From Cytophagales bacterium (GTDB lineage Bacteria > Bacteroidota > Bacteroidia > Cytophagales > Cyclobacteriaceae): 8,599 bases of DNA. This document shows, piece by piece, positions 1-5,841 of this stretch. The position numbers were made by a program, and so were the translations under genes. The notes below the pieces were generated by a model. That model was not told the origin of the DNA. It made no database searches and saw only the letters and a program-made list of their open reading frames with translations. Every line of letters starts with the position of its first letter. Within the stretch, counting starts at the first letter, position 1. Location: contig DNTA01000175.1 in NCBI GenBank assembly GCA_003500135.1, positions 1 through 8,599 of the forward strand, read 5' to 3'.

Positions 1-233
1 CCTGGTTTGTCTCGTAAACCATCAAGCCCTTCTCGTTCAAATCGATGTACCCAGTTGGTGATTTGTTTAAAACTGGTATTGTAGAAATCTTCTAGTTTTC
101 TACTGGGTTGCCCTAAAGAAACCTGGTAGACAGCATATAAACGCATGCCAATTTTATACCTGTCATCTGAATTAAAAAGCGCTTTAATGGATTCAGGACT
201 ATAGCCCTTAACTTGTAATGATTTTCTTCCCAT
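1..233 (-). CDS. IS630-like transposase, N-terminal part (cut by window edge)
   Basis: Reading leftward from the ATG at 233-231 gives 77 open codons to the window edge with no stop. The protein begins MGRKSLQVKGYSPESIKALF. It continues through a stretch with YAVYQVSLGQPSRKLEDFY and then QITNWVHRFEREGLDGLRDKP. The pattern 'repeat helix, short turn, recognition helix with W-x-x-R-F, then EGLxGLxDKPG' is typical of the helix-turn-helix domain that starts IS630/Tc1-type transposases. This domain binds the terminal repeats, while the DDE catalytic domain should lie beyond the window. The assignment of the fold is fairly safe. The exact IS family is an inference, because the catalytic part and the inverted repeats cannot be seen. 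A solitary helix-turn-helix remnant is the alternative. Confidence 0.75.
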   Translation of the reverse strand, partial: MGRKSLQVKGYSPESIKALFNSDDRYKIGMRLYAVYQVSLGQPSRKLEDFYNTSFKQITNWVHRFEREGLDGLRDKP

Positions 234-490
234 TGTTTTTTTATGGTAAGTTAATCATTATATGTGTAATTTAATAATAGACTTTATATAAACCAAGCCT
301 TGAGGTTCACCTTAAAATGTAATGATCTGAGTTTTATACGGGAGACGGATCAGGTAATTAAAAAAATCTTACTCAAAAAATGTCGTTATATCAAAATCAG
401 TCGCGCTCCTCTAAAACTAGCAGTAGAAAAAAGAATAAAAGGTAAAGTCTTCCAAGCTCCTTTCATGAATGTAACCCCTATTGGAGGAGA

Positions 491-595
491 GCGTCCGCTC
501 GGTGTCGGTTTAGAAAGTTAAGTGATTTATAAGCAGCAAAATATATTCATCAGAAAAGTCAACTGCATCCCCAAACATCTGCAACGGGCGGACGC
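491..595. repeat. Imperfect 15-bp inverted repeat pair flanking about 75 bp
   Basis: The left arm GCGTCCGCTCGGTGT (491-505) is matched by the reverse complement of 581-595, GCGTCCGCCCGTTGC. Twelve of 15 positions agree, including the first eight. The right arm is itself part of the near-palindrome GGGCG-GA-CGCCC (586-597). No gene lies between the arms. It could be the remnant of a small non-autonomous element or chance in a GC-richer patch. Confidence 0.3.
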
Positions 596-607
596 CCTAA
601 TTAATGC

Positions 608-644
608 CTGGTCGTAGGACCGCTACCGCTTATCCTACAACCAG
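608..644 (-). repeat. Imperfect 12-bp hairpin downstream of the membrane protein gene
   Basis: CTGGTCGTAGGA (608-619) faces TCCTACAACCAG (633-644) across a 13-base loop. In a plus-strand transcript one pair is C-A. In a minus-strand transcript that position becomes a G-U wobble, so all 12 positions pair. It lies 39 bases past the stop codon of the minus-strand membrane protein gene, so it could form in that gene's 3' untranslated region. There is no T-run after the stem in either direction, so it is not a classical intrinsic terminator. Confidence 0.45.
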
Positions 645-682
645 AGATGGGTTTCCTCCGGGAGATAACAGATCAGATGATT

Positions 683-1099
683 TTAAAAAATCTTTGCATC
701 CAACAAATGCCGGTACACCAATATCGCACTCACAACACCGATAATTACCAGCCCCAACAAAACCAATGCGTGCATCAATACGGAAATCAATAATTCTGCT
801 TCACCATTTTTTCTGAGCAGTATAGTGGCTTTGAAGGCTTTCTTTTTGGGGAAGAAAACATATACCCAAGCCCTTTCCATGACTTTCTTTTGCAATCCGT
901 CTTCTTCATCCTGATATTCCACCTCAGGCAAGGCGCCTATTTCACCGGAATCACTTTCCGCCTTATGCCAACGGGTTATCCGGGCTTTTGTCACCCTCAG
1001 CGGCCAAAACTTCCAACCAATTTTTACCAAGGTATATACAGATGCCAGTACAAGTGCAACAGGCAGTACGGCTATTAAAATGACAACAAAGAAATACAT
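683..1099 (-). CDS. Small two-helix membrane protein, DUF3592-like
   Basis: A 138-residue protein of unknown function. Residues about 3-26 form a hydrophobic helix (VVILIAVLPVALVLASVYTL). Residues about 103-129 form a second one (LLISVLMHALVLLGLVIIGV). Between them lies a soluble domain of about 75 residues containing LPEVEYQDEEDG and VYVFFPKKKAFKATILL. Two helices flanking a small beta-rich loop with a 'P-x-V-x-Y-x-(D)-x-x-G' segment resemble DUF3592 membrane proteins. This is a weak family match by eye. The gene is transcribed away from the HisC-like gene, with a 60-bp intergenic gap that must hold both promoters. The ATG at 1099-1097 has no Shine-Dalgarno sequence, as is usual in Bacteroidota. 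No function can be inferred from its neighbours. Confidence 0.75.
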   Translation of the reverse strand: MYFFVVILIAVLPVALVLASVYTLVKIGWKFWPLRVTKARITRWHKAESDSGEIGALPEVEYQDEEDGLQKKVMERAWVYVFFPKKKAFKATILLRKNGEAELLISVLMHALVLLGLVIIGVVSAILVYRHLLDAKIF

Positions 1100-1159
1100 T
1101 GTACCAAGTTAATTTAGTTCCCCGCATTTTTTGTATTTTACCTTTTAAAATTCTGTAAA

Positions 1160-2317
1160 ATGCAAATCAACCGTCGACAATGGCTTCAGCAGGCCGGATT
1201 GGGAATGGCAGCAATAGCAGCCCTTTCAACCACACCCCTTTCCCAACTTTTCGCCAAACCTTACTATAATACCCACACCGGCATGTGGTTATTCAACCCC
1301 GAGCTGGAAGAAGACCCGCCATTAAAAGCCCGGTTGTGGAACAATGAAAATCCATATGGTATTTCTCCGAAAGCTCAAAAGGTATTCCAGGCACAATTGC
1401 CCGAAGCCAACCGTTATGCCTTTTCGCATTTTGCCACACTTCGCAATGCCATCGCCAATTACCATAATGTAAAACCTGAAAACATCTTTATCTCAGCAGG
1501 TTCCTCTGAGATCCTCAACATACTGGCTATATATGCCGGACAAAAACAGCGGAGTATCCTATCTGCTTTTCCTACTTTCGACCCGATGATGAACATGGCC
1601 CTGGCATTCGAATGCGATTGGGAAAAGGTGCCCCTGACCGACACCTGGCATCACGACCTGCCGGCAATGGAAAAGAAAGTGAGCGGGGCTGATATCACTT
1701 ATATCTGTAACCCCAACAACCCCACCGGCACCCTATTGGACCCCGAAGAGTTAAAGGCATTTTGCCAGCGCAACGAATCGCGCACGCTACTTGTGGTTGA
1801 CGAGGCATACAATGACTTTCTCGATGATCCTGATGCGAATACCCTTATACCCATGGTCCGGGAGAATCATAAAGTCATACTTTTACGCACCATGTCGAAG
1901 ATCCACGGCTTTGCCGGACTACGCATCGGATATGCCATAGGCCATCCCGGCATTGTGGCCGAGCTCGAAAAGATCAGACCATATGCACTCACTATCAACG
2001 GACCGGCACTGCAGGCGGCCATTGCAGCACTGCAAGACCTGGACTTTATGCAGTATTGCCGTGACAAGAATAATGAAACAAAAGACTATTCCTACCGCAT
2101 ATTTGATGAATTAAATCTACCCTACGAAAAAAGCCATACCAGTTTCATCTCTTTCGGGATCCCCCTCACGGGTGACCAGTTCCTTAAATCAATGCGGCAG
2201 CAGGGCATCGGCATGAGGGCCTGGCAGTTCAAAGACCGGCGCTACGGACGGATTAGTATGGGCGCCATAGAGGATATGGAGCTGTTTGCCAGTGCATTGA
2301 AAGACGTATTAGCCTGA
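1160..2317 (+). CDS. HisC-like PLP aminotransferase with twin-arginine (Tat) signal
   Basis: A 385-residue fold-type I, PLP-dependent aminotransferase closest in style to histidinol-phosphate aminotransferase (HisC). Residues 1-32 look like a Tat export signal: NRRQWLQ with R5-R6, a hydrophobic stretch to about residue 23, and a possible cleavage after LFA (30-32). The mature enzyme has the HisC-type NNENPYG (61-67), NPNNPTG with the PLP-contacting N187, DEAY (D214 and Y217), the Schiff-base lysine K247 in MSKIHGFAGLR with R255, and the substrate carboxylate arginine R364 in GRISMG. All catalytic residues are present, so the enzyme should be active. It is probably folded with its cofactor in the cytoplasm and exported through Tat. 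Its substrate is unknown. It need not make histidine, since no his genes are nearby. It is divergent from the membrane protein gene and is followed by the U32 gene after 60 bp. Without the signal it would be called simply hisC. Confidence 0.9.
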   Translation: MQINRRQWLQQAGLGMAAIAALSTTPLSQLFAKPYYNTHTGMWLFNPELEEDPPLKARLWNNENPYGISPKAQKVFQAQLPEANRYAFSHFATLRNAIANYHNVKPENIFISAGSSEILNILAIYAGQKQRSILSAFPTFDPMMNMALAFECDWEKVPLTDTWHHDLPAMEKKVSGADITYICNPNNPTGTLLDPEELKAFCQRNESRTLLVVDEAYNDFLDDPDANTLIPMVRENHKVILLRTMSKIHGFAGLRIGYAIGHPGIVAELEKIRPYALTINGPALQAAIAALQDLDFMQYCRDKNNETKDYSYRIFDELNLPYEKSHTSFISFGIPLTGDQFLKSMRQQGIGMRAWQFKDRRYGRISMGAIEDMELFASALKDVLA

Positions 2318-2326
2318 AGTTGAATA

Positions 2327-2350
2327 TGACATAGATCATGCACTGACATA
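2327..2350. repeat. Direct repeat TGACATA x2 upstream of the U32 gene
   Basis: TGACATA occurs at 2327-2333 and again at 2344-2350, 17 bases apart start to start, just upstream of the likely promoter of the U32 gene. Such spacing could place two half-sites on nearby faces of the helix. Seven-base repeats in an AT-rich gap can also arise by chance. Confidence 0.2.
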
Positions 2351-2361
2351 ACAGTAAGCCG

Positions 2362-2369
2362 TAAATTTG
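2362..2369 (+). promoter_or_regulatory. Candidate Bacteroidota -7 promoter element before the U32 gene
   Basis: TAAATTTG matches the Bacteroidota -7 consensus TAnnTTTG exactly. It lies 8 bases before the first possible ATG (2378), so transcription would begin almost at the start codon. I see no clear -33 TTTG/TTG box about 20 bases upstream, which lowers confidence. Confidence 0.4.
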
Positions 2370-2377
2370 CATGTTTA

Positions 2378-3649
2378 ATGATGGATAACATGCAGTTGAA
2401 AAGACAGGATATTGAACTCATGGCTCCTGCCGGTTCTTTCGAGGCGCTAATGGCCGCGATTCAGGGCGGCGCCGATGCCGTTTATTTCGGTGTGGGTAAA
2501 CTCAATATGCGCTATGGCTCATCCAAAAATTTTACATCCGAAGACCTGCCGGAAATTGCGGCAATATGCCGTGAAAATGGGATAAAAAGCTACCTGACGG
2601 TCAACACGGTGCTGTATGACCAGGACCTGGAAGACATGAAGGCCCTGTTACAAGCTGCAAAGTCGGCAGGAATTGATGCTGTGATAGCTTCCGACCATGC
2701 CGCCATCCAATATGCCCAATCCATCGATCTGCCCATTCACATCTCCACACAATGCAACATCAGCAACATTGAAAGTGTGCGCTTTTATGCGCAATACGCC
2801 GATGTGATGGTACTGGCCCGCGAGCTTAACCTGGATCAGATGAAGACCATTTGCGATGCCATTCACAAAGAAAAGATCACCGGCCCTTCAGGCAAACCGG
2901 TACGCATTGAAGTATTTGCGCACGGTGCTTTGTGCATGGCCGTTTCTGGTAAGTGTTACCTGAGCCTGCACCACCACGAAGCCTCAGCGAACCGGGGCAA
3001 GTGCCGCCAGGAATGTCGCAAAGCCTATACGGTAACTGAAAAAGAAAGCGGCAGGCAACTCGGGATCGACAATGAATATATCATGTCGCCCAAAGACCTG
3101 TCGACTATCCGGTTTTTAGATGACCTGCTGGATACCGGTGTTAAGGTACTGAAGCTCGAAGGTCGCGGACGTTCACCTGAATATGTTAAAACGATCACAC
3201 AAACCTATCATGAGGCAATAGAAGCGATCAGCGAGGGTACTTTTGACCAGGAAAAAATACTATCCTGGGAAGAAAGGCTCAACGGCGTGTTCAATCGCGG
3301 CTTTTGGGACGGCTATTACCTGGGGCAAAAATTGGGGGAATGGAGTGAGAAATACGGATCTTCCGCTACCCAAAAGAAAGTATACGTTGGCAAAGTGACT
3401 AACTACTTTGGCAAGCCGGGCGTGGGCGAGTTCCTGATTGAAAGCCAGGAGATTCATGTAGGCGACCCTTTCCTGATCATCGGCCCAACCACGGGGGTCC
3501 TGGAAGGCAATATTCCAGAAATACGTTACGAACTGAAACCCGTTGAAGGGGTACAAAAAGGTATGATCTGCTCTATTCCCGTTCCGGAAAAAGTTCGCCG
3601 TTCAGATAAGCTTTACAAGCTCGTCAGCCGAAAGGCAAAAGTCAATTGA
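2378..3649 (+). CDS. U32-family protein, TrhP/RlhA-like (probable RNA hydroxylation enzyme)
   Basis: A 423-residue member of the 'peptidase U32' family. The N-terminal half is a TIM-barrel-like domain starting ELMAPAGSFEALMAAIQGGA. It includes DAVYFG, HISTQCN (121-127) and VLAREL (145-150). The family signature E-x-F-x-x-G-A-L-C-x4-G-x-C-x-L-S is matched exactly at residues 178-196. Cysteines C186, C193, C209 and C213 fit the conserved iron-sulphur-type cluster ligands. A beta-rich C-terminal domain runs from about 335. U32 proteins were first called collagenase-like proteases, but E. coli YegQ (TrhP) and YdcP (RlhA) are needed for 5-hydroxylation of tRNA U34 and of 23S rRNA. The length (423) is nearer TrhP than the longer RlhA, so tRNA modification is the best guess. 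Three in-phase ATGs (2378, 2381, 2390) are possible starts. Conservation begins only at ELMAPAGS (13-20), so it does not decide between them. A terminator candidate follows. Confidence 0.9.
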   Translation: MMDNMQLKRQDIELMAPAGSFEALMAAIQGGADAVYFGVGKLNMRYGSSKNFTSEDLPEIAAICRENGIKSYLTVNTVLYDQDLEDMKALLQAAKSAGIDAVIASDHAAIQYAQSIDLPIHISTQCNISNIESVRFYAQYADVMVLARELNLDQMKTICDAIHKEKITGPSGKPVRIEVFAHGALCMAVSGKCYLSLHHHEASANRGKCRQECRKAYTVTEKESGRQLGIDNEYIMSPKDLSTIRFLDDLLDTGVKVLKLEGRGRSPEYVKTITQTYHEAIEAISEGTFDQEKILSWEERLNGVFNRGFWDGYYLGQKLGEWSEKYGSSATQKKVYVGKVTNYFGKPGVGEFLIESQEIHVGDPFLIIGPTTGVLEGNIPEIRYELKPVEGVQKGMICSIPVPEKVRRSDKLYKLVSRKAKVN

Positions 3650-3660
3650 TTTCGTATTGT

Positions 3661-3692
3661 CACCCAAATCAAAATGATTCCGGTGTTTTTTT
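3661..3692 (+). terminator. Probable intrinsic terminator after the U32 gene
   Basis: CACC-ca-AATC (3661-3670) pairs with GATT-cc-GGTG (3676-3685) around a 5-base loop. This gives two 4-bp helices with a 2x2 mismatch between them, followed at once by seven T (3686-3692). It lies 11 bases past the U32 stop codon. The stem is modest in strength, but its position and T-run fit a Rho-independent terminator that separates the U32 gene from the aminotransferase-tyrA unit. Confidence 0.5.
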
Positions 3693-3708
3693 ATGAAAAT
3701 TGAAATGA

Positions 3709-3716
3709 TAACTTTG
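3709..3716 (+). promoter_or_regulatory. Candidate Bacteroidota promoter for the aminotransferase-tyrA operon
   Basis: TAACTTTG matches TAnnTTTG exactly and lies 53 bases before the ATG at 3770. The T-rich run GTGTTTTTTT about 18-25 bases upstream could serve as the -33 box, although it also forms the tail of the terminator candidate. A second, shorter near-match (TACTTTG, 3757-3763) lies just before the start codon. The first is preferred because it has the exact spacing within the element. Confidence 0.5.
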
Positions 3717-3769
3717 CGCCATTGCTTAAAGCAGGGCTATAATTCTGATTTTTTGATACTTTGTAAATT

Positions 3770-4933
3770 ATGATCATCAATACAGCGGATCGGCTACACA
3801 CTACCAAAGAATACTACTTTTCTACCAAGCTGCAGGAAGTAAGGCAGCTTATGGCCGCAGGTAAAGACATTATCAATATTGCCATTGGCAACCCTGATAG
3901 GATGCCTTCTGTTGAAACCATCGAGGCACTTTCAGAAGCTGCCCATGAAAAAGATGTCCATGGCTATCAACCTTATCGGGGCATTCCTGAGCTGAGGAAA
4001 GGGCTTTCGGATTGGATGCAGGAGGTTTACCATGTAACACTTGATTCAGAAGAAGAAATATTGCCGATGATCGGTTCCAAGGAAGGCATTACGCATATTT
4101 CACTGGCTTTCCTCAATCCCGGTGACAAAGTGCTTGTGCCTGAACTGGGCTACCCGGCCTATCGCGCCGTTTCTGAAATGGTCGGCGCCGAAGCGCTGAC
4201 CTACCCACTGATCCACGACCAATGGACGCCCGATTTTGAAGCAATGGATAAGCTTAACCTAAGCGGGGTAAAGATCATGTGGGTCAATTATCCGCATATG
4301 CCAACCGGCGCCCCTCCCAACCGGGCACTGTTTGAGAAGTTGGTCGGTTTTGCCCGAAGACATAAAATTTTGCTGTGTCACGACAACCCTTACAGCCTGA
4401 TCCTGAACGACGGTGACCCTCTTAGCCTGCTGGCTATCCCGGGGGCTAAGGAAGTAGCTGTAGAGCTCAACTCACTTAGTAAATCGCACAACATGGCTGG
4501 CTGGCGAATAGGCTGGCTGGCAGGAAGTAAGCCCTACATTGACGCGGCGCTGAAAATCAAAAGCAACGTGGATTCGGGTACATTTAAACCCATGCAACTT
4601 GCTGCGGTAGTGGCATTGAAAAACCCTGCCCAATGGCATATAGAAAGAAATGATCTCTACCGGGACAGAAAAAAAGTAGTATGTCAGATTCTGGACTACC
4701 TGCAATGCACCTATTCTGATGTACAAACGGGCATGTTCGTTTGGGCCAGATTGCCGGAACATGGGCCTGACGCCGAGGCAATGGTAGAAAAACTGCTTCA
4801 CGACTATCAGATCTTCCTGGCTCCGGGATTTATATTTGGCGAAAAGGGAAGGCGGTACATTCGTATCTCACTTTGTGTGCCAGAAGAAACATTGGCCATT
4901 GCACTGGATCGATTAGAAAACTTTAGATATTAA
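3770..4933 (+). CDS. Class I/II aminotransferase, probable aromatic amino acid step
   Basis: A 387-residue fold-type I PLP aminotransferase. Visible landmarks are IAIGNPD (37-43), GYQPYRG (65-71), and the phosphate-binding GSKEG (102-106). Next come NYPHMPTGAPP (173-183), D205 and Y208 in CHDNPY, the Schiff-base lysine K238 in SLSKSHNMAGWR with R246, and the substrate carboxylate arginine R365 in YIRISL. The residue that normally hydrogen-bonds the PLP O3' (Asn before PTG) is M177 here. That is an unusual substitution, though perhaps normal for this subgroup. The gene sits 6 bp before tyrA, so they form an operon. It likely transaminates 4-hydroxyphenylpyruvate and/or phenylpyruvate to tyrosine and phenylalanine. 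Prephenate or aspartate as substrate is possible and cannot be excluded from sequence. The ATG start fits family length and leaves a leader of about 50 bases after the promoter candidate. Confidence 0.9.
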   Translation: MIINTADRLHTTKEYYFSTKLQEVRQLMAAGKDIINIAIGNPDRMPSVETIEALSEAAHEKDVHGYQPYRGIPELRKGLSDWMQEVYHVTLDSEEEILPMIGSKEGITHISLAFLNPGDKVLVPELGYPAYRAVSEMVGAEALTYPLIHDQWTPDFEAMDKLNLSGVKIMWVNYPHMPTGAPPNRALFEKLVGFARRHKILLCHDNPYSLILNDGDPLSLLAIPGAKEVAVELNSLSKSHNMAGWRIGWLAGSKPYIDAALKIKSNVDSGTFKPMQLAAVVALKNPAQWHIERNDLYRDRKKVVCQILDYLQCTYSDVQTGMFVWARLPEHGPDAEAMVEKLLHDYQIFLAPGFIFGEKGRRYIRISLCVPEETLAIALDRLENFRY

Positions 4934-4939
4934 TCCACC

Positions 4940-5794
4940 ATGAAAATAGGAATAGTCGGACTGGGTTTATTAGGAGGCTCCTTCGCACTGGGTGTCAAAT
5001 CCCTTGGGGAGGAACACCATTTTATTGGTGTTGATATCAACGAAGAAAATGCAAAAACGGCGCTCAACCTCGGACTGGTAGATGAGATCAGTACCTTTGA
5101 AAAGTGTGCCGGTGAGGCAAGCCTTTTCGTGCTGGCCACCCCCGTAAACGTTATTGAAAGGCAAATGATCGATGCACTCGAATACCTTTCAAACGATGCC
5201 ATTCTCATCGATCTTGGTTCTACCAAAGCTTCATTCTGCCGCATCGCCAACGACCACCCCAAACGAGGTCGGTATGTTTCGTGCCACCCAATCGCCGGTA
5301 CGGAAAACTCTGGTCCTGATGCCGCCTTTGCAGGGTTGCTGAGGCATAAAATGATGATCATATGCGATAAGAGCGCATCGGATGATGACGCGTTAAAAAC
5401 CGTGGTAGCCCTGTTTAAATCGCTCGACATGAGACTGAGCTACATGAATGCCGATGAGCACGACCGGCACATTGCCTATGTGTCGCACCTCAGCCATATT
5501 AGCTCCTTTGCCCTCGGGCTTACCGTTCTTGATAGGGAAAAAGACGAGAAAAGTGTATTTGCCATGGCCGGCTCCGGTTTTTCCTCAACGGTACGTCTGG
5601 CCAAATCATCGCCCGCCATGTGGGCGCCTATTTTTGCATATAACCGTGAAAATGTTTTGGAAGCGCTCAATGCCTACATCAGGCAGTTGGAACAATTCAG
5701 AAATATCATTGAAGAAAACAAAGTGGATGAATCGTATGATTTGATGCAAAAAGCCAACGACATCCGGCGCATACTTATGGGAATTGACAAATAG
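4940..5794 (+). CDS. tyrA: Prephenate dehydrogenase
   Basis: A 284-residue cytoplasmic enzyme that oxidatively decarboxylates prephenate to 4-hydroxyphenylpyruvate. The N-terminal Rossmann fold has GLGLLGG (7-13) and an acidic D32 after the second strand, which suggests NAD rather than NADP. Next come the catalytic-domain motifs DLGSTK (91-96, with S94) and CHPIAGTENSG (115-125), where H116 matches the catalytic His of characterised TyrA proteins. DEHDRHIAYVSHLSH (172-186) and R219 in STVRLAKSSPAMW match the prephenate-binding arginine region. There is no chorismate mutase domain and no C-terminal ACT domain, so this is a compact monofunctional form. Its own sequence shows no allosteric tyrosine site. 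It is the second gene of a tight operon. The stop is TAG and is followed directly by an AT-rich inverted repeat. Arogenate dehydrogenase is the alternative reading if prephenate is transaminated first. Confidence 0.95.
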   Translation: MKIGIVGLGLLGGSFALGVKSLGEEHHFIGVDINEENAKTALNLGLVDEISTFEKCAGEASLFVLATPVNVIERQMIDALEYLSNDAILIDLGSTKASFCRIANDHPKRGRYVSCHPIAGTENSGPDAAFAGLLRHKMMIICDKSASDDDALKTVVALFKSLDMRLSYMNADEHDRHIAYVSHLSHISSFALGLTVLDREKDEKSVFAMAGSGFSSTVRLAKSSPAMWAPIFAYNRENVLEALNAYIRQLEQFRNIIEENKVDESYDLMQKANDIRRILMGIDK

Positions 5795-5831
5795 TTTTTT
5801 AAATTCAAATCGCATTTTGGAATTTAAAAAA
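5795..5831. repeat. Perfect 12-bp AT-rich inverted repeat between tyrA and the DUF4301 gene
   Basis: TTTTTTAAATTC (5795-5806) and GAATTTAAAAAA (5820-5831) are perfect reverse complements, starting on the base after the tyrA stop codon. Inside the 13-base loop AAAT (5807-5810) can pair with ATTT (5814-5817). The order is T-run first and A-run last on both strands, so no U-tract follows the stem, which argues against an intrinsic terminator. It ends 10 bases before the DUF4301 ATG. It could be an mRNA processing or stability structure or a protein-binding palindrome. Confidence 0.6.
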
Positions 5832-5841
5832 CCATCAGCCC

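Larger units (their letters stand above)
234..682. other. Gene-poor stretch between transposase and membrane protein
   Basis: No reading frame here is convincing. The longest (300-521, plus, 73 codons) starts at TTG, has no recognised motif and no visible ribosome binding or promoter signal, so it is not called. The first 120 bases are very AT-rich, as expected of an insertion sequence end or a promoter. From about 485 the base composition shifts to higher GC, and three inverted-repeat structures appear (491-505 with 581-595, 586-597, and 608-644). No tRNA or known structured RNA was recognised. The stretch may be the flank or remnant of the mobile element at the left edge. Confidence 0.5.

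Noticed and set aside
300..521. 73-codon open frame on the plus strand starting at TTG
   Set aside because: No ATG, no recognisable family, no promoter or ribosome binding signal, and it crosses the inverted repeat arm at 491-505. It lies in a geneless flank of a transposase.
586..597. GGGCG-GA-CGCCC as a hairpin
   Set aside because: A two-base loop cannot close the full 5-bp stem. It is reported only as part of the inverted repeat pair.
1100..1159. A defined promoter in the divergent gap before the HisC-like gene
   Set aside because: The gap must hold promoters for both genes, but I found no exact TAnnTTTG match on either strand, so no site is called.
4930..5430. 166-codon open frame on the minus strand opposite tyrA
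   Set aside because: It lies entirely across well-conserved TyrA motifs, and its sequence is rich in Ser/Pro as expected of an antisense shadow. It has no family resemblance.
5795..5831. Reading the AT-rich inverted repeat as an intrinsic terminator
   Set aside because: The T-run precedes and the A-run ends the structure on both strands, so no U-tract would follow the stem.
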